Source: Fidelibacterota bacterium (GTDB lineage Bacteria; Fidelibacterota; UBA2242). From it: DNA of 5,542 bases. Under the pieces are notes generated by a model. The model did no database searches. It was not told where the DNA came from and saw only the letters and a list, made by a program, of their open reading frames with translations. The stretch lies in assembly GCA_003645845.1 (NCBI GenBank), contig QNCV01000186.1, positions 1 to 5,542 of the forward strand, written 5' to 3'. Positions 1-5,107 of this stretch are shown here, in pieces. The position numbers were made by a program, and so were the translations under genes. How positions within the stretch are numbered: the first letter of the stretch is position 1; each line of letters opens with the position of its first letter.

Positions 1-2
1 CT

Positions 3-1067
3 GCCAAAAAATGGGTCGCCTATGCCGTGGCTTCAGTATCGGGTACAATATTGGCGGTTTGTTCCTGCACCGTCCTTCCTCTTTTTTCCGGGATTCACAA
101 ACGGGGCGCCGGGCTTGGTCCGGCAATCGCCTTTTTGTACAGCGGTCCGGCGATCAATATCCTGGCAATTATCCTGACGGCCAGAATTCTGGGTGCGGAG
201 TTGGGTATTGCGAGGGTTGTCGGCGCTGTTCTGTTCAGTGTTGTGATCGGCTATACGATGCACCTGATCTATCGCAAAGAAGAGCAGACCAAAGCCGAGG
301 CCCAGATGGCAATGCCGGAACCGGAAGAATCCCGTCCCATCTGGCAAACAGCGATTCATTTCTTTACACTGATACTGATTCTCATTTTTGTAAACTGGGG
401 GCGACCGGACACAAACGCCGGCACTTGGCATTTTATATTTACCAATAAATGGCTGATCACCGGAATTTTGGGTCTTGGGTTGGTTTTGTCATTAATCTAC
501 ATAATTAAAATAAAACTGTCTCATGTCATCTTCGCGACGATACCCGTCATTGTCCTGGCGTTCCTCTTTCCTGGGAATCCGATTGTTGCCTTTACCACTG
601 CTGTTATTACTCTAAGCATCATTCTTTCGATTAATGACGGCGAGCCTTCCGAGTGGATGTCGGCCAGCTGGGGTTTTGCCAAACAGATACTCCCCTTATT
701 AGCAATGGGTGTGTTGGTTGCCGGTTTTCTGCTGGGCGGCCCGGAAAACGGGCAGGGTGTCATTCCCAACCGATGGATCGCTTCACTTGTGGGCGGAAAT
801 TCCGTATTCTCTAATTTCTTTGCGTCGATTGCCGGAGCATTCATGTATTTTGCCACATTGACCGAGGTTCCGATTCTGCAGGGGTTGATTGCAAACGGCA
901 TGGGCAAAGGGCCGGCGCTGGCGCTGTTGCTTGCGGGGCCCGCTCTATCACTGCCGAACATGTTGGTCATCCGCAGCGTCATCGGTACACAGAAAACATT
1001 GGTATATGTCAGCCTGGTTGTGGTTATGGCCACAATCTCCGGAATGATTTATGGGACTATTTATTAG
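3..1067 (+). CDS. ArsP/DUF318-family permease (PF03773), 5' truncated by window edge
   Basis: Polytopic inner-membrane permease of the PF03773 family; characterised ArsP members export trivalent organoarsenicals, but most members have no proven substrate. The frame is open from base 3, so the true start lies upstream; the GTG at 27 is internal because conserved sequence (AYAVASVSG) runs through it. Directly visible are the family's CSCTVLP cysteine motif just after base 60, then GAGLGPAIAFLYSGPAINIL, and near the C-terminus a related GKGPALALLLAGPALSLPN, i.e. the two homologous halves of this fold. The halves are joined by a charged cytoplasmic linker (KEEQTKAEAQ, EPEESRP) and several hydrophobic helices. 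It ends TAG at 1067. The MITE-like element follows at once, and an arsenate reductase lies beyond it, which supports an arsenic or metalloid role. Family assignment is firm; the substrate is inferred from context only. Confidence 0.9.
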   Translation, partial: AKKWVAYAVASVSGTILAVCSCTVLPLFSGIHKRGAGLGPAIAFLYSGPAINILAIILTARILGAELGIARVVGAVLFSVVIGYTMHLIYRKEEQTKAEAQMAMPEPEESRPIWQTAIHFFTLILILIFVNWGRPDTNAGTWHFIFTNKWLITGILGLGLVLSLIYIIKIKLSHVIFATIPVIVLAFLFPGNPIVAFTTAVITLSIILSINDGEPSEWMSASWGFAKQILPLLAMGVLVAGFLLGGPENGQGVIPNRWIASLVGGNSVFSNFFASIAGAFMYFATLTEVPILQGLIANGMGKGPALALLLAGPALSLPNMLVIRSVIGTQKTLVYVSLVVVMATISGMIYGTIY

Positions 1068-1075
1068 ACAGAATA

Positions 1076-1105
1076 ATTCCGGAGGAATCTCTTTGAGACA
1101 AGATT
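1076..1105 (+). repeat. Left terminal inverted repeat of MITE-like element
   Basis: Thirty bases matching the reverse complement of 1391-1420 with mismatches at positions 3, 6 and 11. It contains a GGAGG that looks like a ribosome-binding site, but the only reading frame behind it is a 15-codon TTG ORF (1094-1141), not treated as a gene. Confidence 0.7.
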
Positions 1106-1140
1106 TACAAGATAACTTAAATGCAAAATCGACTGAATAA
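1101..1140 (+). repeat. Internal direct repeat, copy A (inside MITE-like element)
   Basis: This 40-base stretch aligns with 1268-1306 at about 31 of 40 positions with one gap. Shared blocks include GATAA(C)TTAAATG and ACT..A.TAA. Weaker similarity continues downstream (around 1151-1198 versus 1323-1363). The element may therefore have arisen by an old tandem duplication with a period of about 167 bp. Confidence 0.45.
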
Positions 1141-1267
1141 TAGAAGATCAAAATTCGAGGTTTATGTGCGAGAAAATATTTTGCAATAGGAAATTGAGGT
1201 CTCTGTTGAGAAAAAACATATCATAAATATCTTGTTATCATATCCGAAAAAAGGAGACAAAATAACA

Positions 1268-1306
1268 CGATTTTCAGGATAATTAAATGAAGAATCAACT
1301 CAGTAA
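1268..1306 (+). repeat. Internal direct repeat, copy B (inside MITE-like element)
   Basis: Diverged second copy of 1101-1140, offset by about 167 bases. The alignment was done by eye in AT-rich DNA, so significance needs a proper shuffled-sequence test. Confidence 0.45.
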
Positions 1307-1390
1307 AACAACTTATATTCAAAATTTGTGTACATGGGAAAATTATAGAGTTGGAAATTAATAACTCAATTTAAAATAACAATTCATGCT

Positions 1391-1420
1391 AATCTTGTCT
1401 CAAAGAGATCCCTCTGGGAT
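1391..1420 (-). repeat. Right terminal inverted repeat of MITE-like element
   Basis: Inverted partner of 1076-1105. It ends 25 bases before the arsC ATG, so the ribosome-binding region of arsC lies outside the element. Confidence 0.7.
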
Positions 1421-1445
1421 TATCATGTTATAAGAAAGAATCATC

Positions 1446-1877
1446 ATGAAAATACTCATTCTTTGCACCGGAAATTCCTGCCGCAGTCAGATGGCGGAGG
1501 CCTTTCTGAAATCTTTCGACGCCGATCTGGAGATCAAATCTGCCGGCACCAAACCTGCGGAGCGAGTCAATCCTTATGCAATCAGGGTCATGGCAGAGGT
1601 TGGCATCGATATTTCCCTGAACCAGACCAATCATGTGGACGAATATCTGAATGACGATTTCGATTATGTCATCACCGTCTGTGACCATGCCCGAGAGACC
1701 TGTCCGATTTTCCTGGGTAATGTAAATCATCGTCTGCACATGGGGTTTGATGATCCGGCAGAAGCAACCGGATCTACTGAAGAAATATTAGCTGTTTATC
1801 GCAAAATCAGGAATGAGATTAATACCCGGTTTTCAGAATTTTACACCCTAAACTTAAAAAAAGAACAGAAGGAGTAA
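1446..1877 (+). CDS. arsC: Arsenate reductase, thioredoxin-coupled LMW phosphatase type
   Basis: Cytoplasmic enzyme reducing arsenate to arsenite with electrons from thioredoxin. The 143 residues match the usual family length. The N-terminus MKILILCTGNSCRSQMAEAF holds the phosphatase loop CX5R (C7 to R13). The two further redox cysteines, C79 and C86, lie in VCDHARETCP, and the catalytic-acid DP follows in GFDDPAEA (D103-P104). This cysteine triad separates ArsC from ordinary LMW tyrosine phosphatases, which lack the second and third cysteines. ATG at 1446 is chosen because the catalytic loop starts at residue 7. Its ribosome-binding site is weak (AAGAAAG upstream). It is tightly coupled to the next gene: its stop is 4 nt before that start, and its last codons carry the AAGGAG for it. 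The MITE-like element ends just upstream and may have altered its transcription. Confidence 0.92.
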   Translation: MKILILCTGNSCRSQMAEAFLKSFDADLEIKSAGTKPAERVNPYAIRVMAEVGIDISLNQTNHVDEYLNDDFDYVITVCDHARETCPIFLGNVNHRLHMGFDDPAEATGSTEEILAVYRKIRNEINTRFSEFYTLNLKKEQKE

Positions 1878-1881
1878 TCCA

Positions 1882-2130
1882 ATGCTGAATGTAATCGTTC
1901 TCGGGTCCGGTTGCCCGAATTGCAAAAAGGTGGAACGGCTTTGTTATGACGTGGCTTCCGAAAACAACCTCAATATGAACCTGGAGAAAATCACCGATTT
2001 CAGAAAATTCGCCGATTACGGGATTATGTTCACCCCCGGTTTGATAATCAATGGAAAGGTCATGGCCAGCGGAAAAATCCCAACCAGGGCAACCCTGACG
2101 CACTGGATGATCGAAGCCGACAAAGGATAA
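1882..2130 (+). CDS. Small thioredoxin/glutaredoxin-like redox protein (Thioredoxin_3 type)
   Basis: An 82-residue cytoplasmic dithiol protein of the short redox-active disulfide family (PF13192-like, MTH895 type). The first strand (NVIVLGSG) leads into the active site C11-P-N-C14. A TP pair at 51-52 (MFTPGLIING) is the cis-proline motif facing the active site, followed by the NGKV hairpin and a C-terminal helix. The length is typical of this minimal fold and below that of classical thioredoxin. A strong AAGGAG lies inside the end of arsC, 4 nt of intergenic DNA separate the genes, and translation is probably coupled. Because this ArsC type needs thioredoxin, the simplest inference is that this protein reduces ArsC; in related arsenic and permease clusters similar proteins have unproven roles. 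There is an extra cysteine at position 21. Confidence 0.88.
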   Translation: MLNVIVLGSGCPNCKKVERLCYDVASENNLNMNLEKITDFRKFADYGIMFTPGLIINGKVMASGKIPTRATLTHWMIEADKG

Positions 2131-2156
2131 TATTCTCTAAAATCAGGAAGAGTACC

Positions 2157-2396
2157 ATGAAAAAATCAATAAAAATGAACAAAATAAGTAAGAAAACTTA
2201 CTCTGAGTTCTCTGTAATCTCTGCGGTTTATAAGTTAATCAGGTCAACAGAAATTACTTCAGAAAACAGACAAATGATTAAAAAAGTATTTGGAAAACGG
2301 GGGAATGATTTGTATCTTTATGCAAGTAAGTACTTACTTGTTAACTGGGGGAGCGATGAAAAGGGAATCTACCGAAGTCAGACAGAAACAAATTAA
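2157..2396 (+). CDS. Hypothetical small protein, doubtful ORF overlapping tetR
   Basis: A 79-codon ORF that I do not recognise. In favour: a good ribosome-binding site (AGGAAGAG ending a few bases before the ATG), 26 nt after the thioredoxin-like gene and on the same strand. The product would be basic and helical (for example ENRQMIKKVFGKRGNDLYLY) with no cysteines and no membrane segment. Against: its last 41 bases overlap tetR in another frame, and its body contains both inverted repeats proposed as TetR operators and the putative tetR promoter. Its composition is more AT-rich than arsC. It may be a genuine third operon gene, a decayed gene, or a regulatory leader that happens to be open. 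Confidence 0.35.
   Translation: MKKSIKMNKISKKTYSEFSVISAVYKLIRSTEITSENRQMIKKVFGKRGNDLYLYASKYLLVNWGSDEKGIYRSQTETN
2187..2202. promoter_or_regulatory. Putative upstream TetR operator (AGTAAG-n4-CTTACT)
   Basis: Inverted repeat AGTAAGAAAACTTACT with the same half-sites as the palindrome at 2323-2340 but a 4-nt rather than a 2-nt centre. The centre-to-centre distance to that palindrome is 137 bp, close to 13 helical turns. This would put both sites on one face of the DNA, so looping or cooperative repression is possible. Weaker than the downstream site because of the altered spacing. Confidence 0.4.
2290..2318 (+). promoter_or_regulatory. Putative tetR promoter
   Basis: TTGGAA (2290-2295) and TATCTT (2313-2318) are separated by 17 bases, each matching 4 of 6 sigma-70 consensus positions. 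The same bases also read as TTTG followed 20 nt later by TAtcTTTa, close to the Bacteroidota TTTG/TAnnTTTG form. The start point would fall near 2325, inside the palindromic operator, as expected for autorepression. Confidence 0.4.
2323..2340. promoter_or_regulatory. TetR-family operator, perfect 18-bp palindrome
   Basis: CAAGTAAGTACTTACTTG is its own exact reverse complement. It ends 15 bases before the tetR ATG and covers the predicted transcription start. TetR-family dimers typically bind palindromes of this length next to their own gene, so the adjacent regulator is the obvious ligand. The palindrome is seen directly; its binding partner is inferred. Confidence 0.75.
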
Positions 2397-2946
2397 AAAA
2401 GCGGTACTTGAGATTATCGCCGAAAAGGGACTGCACAATGTCTCCACCCGCAACCTGGCAAAACAGGTCGGTCTGAGTGAAGGAGCGCTCTTCCGGCACT
2501 TCCCCACCAAACGGGCCATTATCAAAGGCATTATGGATGATGTGGCTTCCGATTTGATTGGCTCCCTGCGTGAAATTGCTCTAAGTTCTAAAAATGTCGA
2601 GGAAAAATTGTTTGATTTCCTTTGCCGAAATGTTCAGTATCTTAAGAAAAACAAAGGCATCACAATTTTACTCTTTTCAGAAGCAACCCATTTGGGTGAT
2701 GAGGAGCTAAAGGATGCACTTAATAAAATATTAACCGCCCAGAAACAATTTGTCAATGACATTATCCAACAGGGAATAAGCGAAGGAATCTGTGATGAAA
2801 ATCTGAATCCCGAAGATGTTGCTTTACTCTATATGGGAATACCAATTACCCTGAACATCGAGTTAGTTTTGAATAAAAATAATTTTAATTCGGATAATTT
2901 CTGTAAGAGAATGTATTCTGTAATGATAAAGGCTATAAAAAAATAA
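2356..2946 (+). CDS. TetR/AcrR-family transcriptional regulator
   Basis: Cytoplasmic DNA-binding repressor, 196 residues, typical for the family. The TetR_N domain occupies residues 8-54: a first helix (RQKQIKKAVLEIIAEKG), then the helix-turn-helix STRNLAKQVGLSEGALFRHF at 30-49, followed by the PTKRAI signature. The rest is an all-helical ligand and dimer domain without recognisable ligand residues. ATG 2356 is chosen because it gives the standard short N-terminal arm. Longer in-frame starts (2290, 2305, 2320) would translate the operator. The GGGGGAG before it is unusually close, 2 nt from the ATG. The perfect palindrome just upstream indicates autoregulation. The likely target genes are itself and perhaps the downstream membrane proteins. 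The 3' third is more AT-rich than the start. The inducer is unknown. Confidence 0.93.
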   Translation: MKRESTEVRQKQIKKAVLEIIAEKGLHNVSTRNLAKQVGLSEGALFRHFPTKRAIIKGIMDDVASDLIGSLREIALSSKNVEEKLFDFLCRNVQYLKKNKGITILLFSEATHLGDEELKDALNKILTAQKQFVNDIIQQGISEGICDENLNPEDVALLYMGIPITLNIELVLNKNNFNSDNFCKRMYSVMIKAIKK

Positions 2947-3026
2947 ATTTTTCTGATGTTATTTGTAAAAAGATACTTTGTATTGAATAGAGAGTAATGA
3001 ATTTGTCATTTTACTATTTTATAGAA

Positions 3027-3035
3027 AGGAGGTGA
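3027..3035 (+). promoter_or_regulatory. Strong Shine-Dalgarno deciding the start of the SPW-like gene
   Basis: AGGAGGTGA is a full-length match to the 16S rRNA 3' tail, with its GGAGG core 8 nt before ATG 3041. An earlier in-frame GTG at 3032 lies inside this site and is therefore not the start. Confidence 0.8.
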
Positions 3036-3040
3036 GACTT

Positions 3041-3325
3041 ATGTGGCAAGCATGGATTAATTTCATTCTGGGCTTGTGGATTATCCTTTCCGGTATCATT
3101 GTCAACTTGGGAGTAAGCGTTAATTACATTATTGTCGGTGTCGTTATAGCCCTGCTGGGTTTCTGGACTTACAAACAATGGCATGGAGTTGTGATTGGTA
3201 TCCTGGGTTTATGGTTGATACTTTCCGGAATCGTGACTTCACTGATTTCACCGGTAAATTTAATCATTTCAGGAATTGTAATTGCAATTTTGGGTATTTG
3301 GCAGGCAATGGCAAAGCCAAAATAG
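3041..3325 (+). CDS. Small SPW-repeat-like membrane protein with two tandem repeats
   Basis: A 94-residue, almost wholly hydrophobic protein predicted to have four membrane helices. It consists of two copies of a unit of about 41 residues: residues 2-42 and 47-87. Each starts and ends in tryptophan and carries GLW(I/L)ILSGI (at 11-19 and 56-64) and VNxII(V/S)GxVIAxLGxW. The repeat period is 45 residues. The layout resembles SPW-repeat proteins (PF03779), where the motif reads SPW; here the position reads SGI in both units, so this is a variant or a related family. The ATG at 3041 is set by the excellent AGGAGGTGA. It lies 94 bp downstream of tetR and may be part of its regulon. The function of such proteins is unknown. 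A short basic tail (AKPK) is probably cytoplasmic. Confidence 0.82.
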   Translation: MWQAWINFILGLWIILSGIIVNLGVSVNYIIVGVVIALLGFWTYKQWHGVVIGILGLWLILSGIVTSLISPVNLIISGIVIAILGIWQAMAKPK

Positions 3326-3350
3326 CAGTCGCAACTGTCTGAAAGAGCTG

Positions 3351-3469
3351 GGGCTGTTTTTTTTATCAGATTATATGTCATTCCGAACGCTGTTTTGAAT
3401 TTTGTGATTACTTTATTATTCACTTATTGAGAAAGACATGACAGATACTTTAGATAAAAATGACAGCCC
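3351..3469. repeat. Imperfect inverted repeat, 31/32-bp arms around a 56-nt centre
   Basis: The left arm 3351-3381 pairs with the right arm 3438-3469. GGGCTGT, TTTTTATC and TAT.TGTCAT match in order, about 26 of 32 positions with one gap by hand alignment. A run of eight T (3357-3364) lies within the left arm, so the region may also end transcription of the SPW-like gene, perhaps with the small CAGT-CGCA-ACTG hairpin at 3326-3337. Together with the bases to 3563 it forms the 238-bp gap before fmdE, which otherwise holds only a possible promoter. It could be a small palindromic mobile repeat or a long transcript hairpin. Confidence 0.45.
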
Positions 3470-3488
3470 TGGTTTAACATTTTGAGAT

Positions 3489-3519
3489 TTGAAATAATGT
3501 GATTTTAACCAAGTAAAAT
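3489..3519 (+). promoter_or_regulatory. Possible promoter for the fmdE-tauE unit
   Basis: TTGAAA (3489-3494) and TAAAAT (3514-3519) each match 5 of 6 consensus bases, but the 19-nt spacer is longer than usual and the region is AT-rich, so chance matches are likely. It lies 45 bases before the fmdE ATG. Confidence 0.25.
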
Positions 3520-3563
3520 ATTTTTTCGATAATTGATGGTTTCATTAAAAAAGGAGAAGAAGA

Positions 3564-4157
3564 ATGATACAAATTCCTGAATGGGTATTTGAATTTCATG
3601 GACATCGCTGTCCGGCAATGCCGATTGGCTATCGAGCCGGATTGGCTGCAATGAAAAAACTGGGTGTGGAGAGAGCCAGCAACAAAGAGCTCTATCTGAT
3701 CTGTGAAAACGGACCGTCCCATGCGACGGCCTGTTTTTTAGACGGCGTCATGGCGGCAACCGGCTGCACTTATGGCAAAGGCAATGCCGAGAAATTAAAC
3801 CATGGTAAAAACGCAATCACCCTGATTGACCAAAAAACAAACAGAGCCGTGCGGGTGACGATGGTCAAGGAATTTCAGAAAAAAGGGCTGGCGTCGGAAT
3901 TTGTGGAATTACGCAGGCAAAAAGTAGAACCGAAAGATATTCCGCCGGAAGTATTGAATCCCCTGCTGGAAAATATTCTCAAAGCGAATGATGAGGAGCT
4001 GTTCATTGTGAGCGAAATCTTTCAAAGTGACCACAAACCACCGAAGGGAACATTCAACTGGTACGAATGTGATATTTGCAGTGAGATTGTTTTTGAAAAC
4101 ACAACAAAAATGGTGAACGGAAAACCGGTATGTGTCCCGTGTTTTGAAAAATTATAA
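3564..4157 (+). CDS. FmdE-domain protein with C-terminal zinc ribbon
   Basis: A 197-residue soluble protein. Residues 5-105 form an FmdE domain (PF02663, named after formylmethanofuran dehydrogenase subunit E). It shows FHGHRCPAMPIGYRAG (H12, H14, C16), then C57 and DG at 60-61, and TGCTYGKGN with C68. These conserved histidines and cysteines are the family's metal-binding or active-site residues. After a charged helical linker, residues 167-197 carry a CDIC (169-172) and CVPC (190-193) pair, a treble-clef or DksA/TraR-like zinc ribbon, as in other bacterial FmdE proteins. No formylmethanofuran dehydrogenase subunits are present, so a methanogenesis role should not be assumed; the bacterial function is unknown. 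AAGGAG precedes the ATG. A strong hairpin and tauE follow, suggesting linked roles in sulfur or metal-oxyanion handling. Confidence 0.9.
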   Translation: MIQIPEWVFEFHGHRCPAMPIGYRAGLAAMKKLGVERASNKELYLICENGPSHATACFLDGVMAATGCTYGKGNAEKLNHGKNAITLIDQKTNRAVRVTMVKEFQKKGLASEFVELRRQKVEPKDIPPEVLNPLLENILKANDEELFIVSEIFQSDHKPPKGTFNWYECDICSEIVFENTTKMVNGKPVCVPCFEKL

Positions 4158-4166
4158 GAGTGAAAT

Positions 4167-4232
4167 AAACAGGATTGGCGTCATGGGCATAAGAAGCAGG
4201 CATATTAGGTTTGCAGACTGCCAATCCTGTTT
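4167..4232 (+). terminator. Strong stem-loop with T-run between fmdE and tauE
   Basis: AAACAGGATTGGC (4167-4179) and GCCAATCCTGTTT (4220-4232) are perfect 13-bp complements. GTC/GAC (4180-4182 with 4216-4218) extends the stem past a single bulged T. A run of five T (4230-4234) overlaps the foot. The loop of 33 bases is long for an intrinsic terminator. It starts 10 bases after the fmdE stop, and only 23 bases lie between the T-run and the tauE ATG. It may act as a partial terminator, an attenuator, or an mRNA-stabilising structure. Confidence 0.7.
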
Positions 4233-4257
4233 TTCTAAAAAAATATAGGACTGGATA

Positions 4258-5007
4258 ATGTTAACAATTCTGATTGCAGCGCTGGTTGTCTTCATTTTTA
4301 CAACAGTACTTACAATTGCAGGCGTGGGAGCGGCATTTATCCTGATTCCGGCATTTTACTGGCTGGGAATTCCGCTTCGTGAAGCCATGGCGGTGGCTCT
4401 GCTCTTAAATTCGATCAGTATGATATTTGCCTCCCGCACTTATATCAAACACAAATTAGTAGTTTTCAAAACATCAATTCCTATCATCATTATTGCCGTG
4501 ATATTTTCCCCATTAGGCGCTTATTGCAGCCAATTTGTGAATCGTGAGGTGCTGCTCTGGCTTTTCATCGGATTTTTAGTCTTTGCCGGTTCAATGATGA
4601 TGTTTTACCATGCCAAAGAACAGGAAAAAGCCCGAAGCGCCAAACAGGAATTAGCGTACGGCCTGGGCGTAGGTACCCTGGCCGGTTTTTTAGGCGGTCT
4701 CCTTGGAGTCGGCGGCGGCAATATCATTGTGCCGGTGCTGATCTGGCTTGGTTTTGATCCTAAAAAAGCCAGCGGTACAACGGCCTTTATCGTCATTTTT
4801 TCTTCTTTTGCCGGATTTCTCGGACATGCCTCATTTGGCAATATCAATTGGCAACTGCTGCTTTTCGCCGCTATCGCTTCAATTGCCGGGGCTATTTTGG
4901 GTGCGCACCTGATGCATGCAAAGTTGAAAAGCAGACAGGTAAAGTGGATTATCGGACTTGTCCTTTATGCGATTGCATTAAAAATGATATGGGGACTGGT
5001 TTTTTGA
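4258..5007 (+). CDS. TauE/SafE-family sulfite/organosulfur or anion permease
   Basis: Inner-membrane transporter of family PF01925, 249 residues, the usual size, with about eight hydrophobic helices in two homologous halves. Half one contains AGVGAAFILIP (21-31) and the conserved LNS at 50-52. Half two contains GGLLGVGGGNIIVPVL (146-161) and KKASGTTAFIVIFSS, the family's diagnostic glycine-rich and TTAF-type motifs. A basic linker (KEQEKARSAKQ, about 120-130) joins the halves. Characterised members export sulfite, sulfoacetate or similar anions; the substrate here is unknown. ATG 4258 has AGGA 7 nt upstream. With the fmdE hairpin so near, no separate promoter is visible, so co-transcription with fmdE is likely. 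The gene is intact and followed within 100 nt by a usp remnant; tauE-usp neighbours are a familiar arrangement. Confidence 0.92.
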   Translation: MLTILIAALVVFIFTTVLTIAGVGAAFILIPAFYWLGIPLREAMAVALLLNSISMIFASRTYIKHKLVVFKTSIPIIIIAVIFSPLGAYCSQFVNREVLLWLFIGFLVFAGSMMMFYHAKEQEKARSAKQELAYGLGVGTLAGFLGGLLGVGGGNIIVPVLIWLGFDPKKASGTTAFIVIFSSFAGFLGHASFGNINWQLLLFAAIASIAGAILGAHLMHAKLKSRQVKWIIGLVLYAIALKMIWGLVF

Positions 5008-5107
5008 AAAAGCATTTTGTTGAGATCGGTTTAATCGTCATCTCAGGAATTATGTCTTGTTAAAATATGCTCAAATCTTAAATTTACATTCCTTATTAAG
5101 GAATCTG

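Larger units (their letters stand above)
1076..1420. mobile_element. MITE-like non-coding element with 30-bp terminal inverted repeats
   Basis: The ends at 1076-1105 and 1391-1420 are inverted copies of each other, matching at 27 of 30 positions by my hand alignment; the shared core is ATCTCTTTGAGACAAGATT. The dinucleotide TA lies immediately outside both ends (1074-1075 and 1421-1422), as expected of a TA target duplication of the Tc1/mariner-IS630 kind, although TA is short enough to occur by chance. The interior is visibly more AT-rich than the flanking genes and has no credible ORF, so if mobile it must depend on a transposase supplied in trans. It fills almost all of the 378-bp gap between the permease and arsC, and may separate two genes that were once in one operon. 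Alternatives are a composite dispersed repeat or a long-range stem structure. Copies elsewhere in the genome cannot be seen here. Confidence 0.6.

Noticed and set aside
11..448. Plus-strand 145-codon frame overlapping the permease
   Set aside because: It is a shadow frame: the translation is rich in Arg/Gly/Ser without domain features, while the overlapping frame matches PF03773 motifs.
33..1151. Minus-strand open frames opposite the permease (33-431, 521-1033, 948-1151)
   Set aside because: They lie antisense to a clearly conserved membrane protein, have no credible start signals or domains, and the last runs into the inverted repeat.
1428..2103. Minus-strand frames opposite arsC and the thioredoxin-like gene (1428-1739, 1819-2103)
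   Set aside because: They are antisense to two genes with intact catalytic motifs; no ribosome-binding site or recognisable domain.
2290..2355. Upstream extension of tetR from TTG 2290, ATG 2305 or ATG 2320
   Set aside because: It would translate the promoter and the palindromic operator and add an atypical N-terminal tail; ATG 2356 gives the standard TetR start.
2993..3015. AGTAATGA...TCATTTTACT inverted repeat between tetR and the SPW-like gene as a third operator
   Set aside because: Only AGTAA/TTACT ends resemble the operator half-sites and the centre is 13 bases with a bulge; too unlike the 2- and 4-nt-centred sites.
3032..3040. GTG 3032 as start of the SPW-like protein
   Set aside because: The GTG is inside the AGGAGGTGA ribosome-binding site; ATG 3041 has ideal spacing.
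4848..5063. 71-codon plus-strand frame over the end of tauE
   Set aside because: Mostly a shadow of tauE. Its tail (KKHFVEIGLIVISGIMSC, TTG 5004) looks briefly like a lipoprotein signal or Usp strand but stops right after the cysteine, so no product is claimed.
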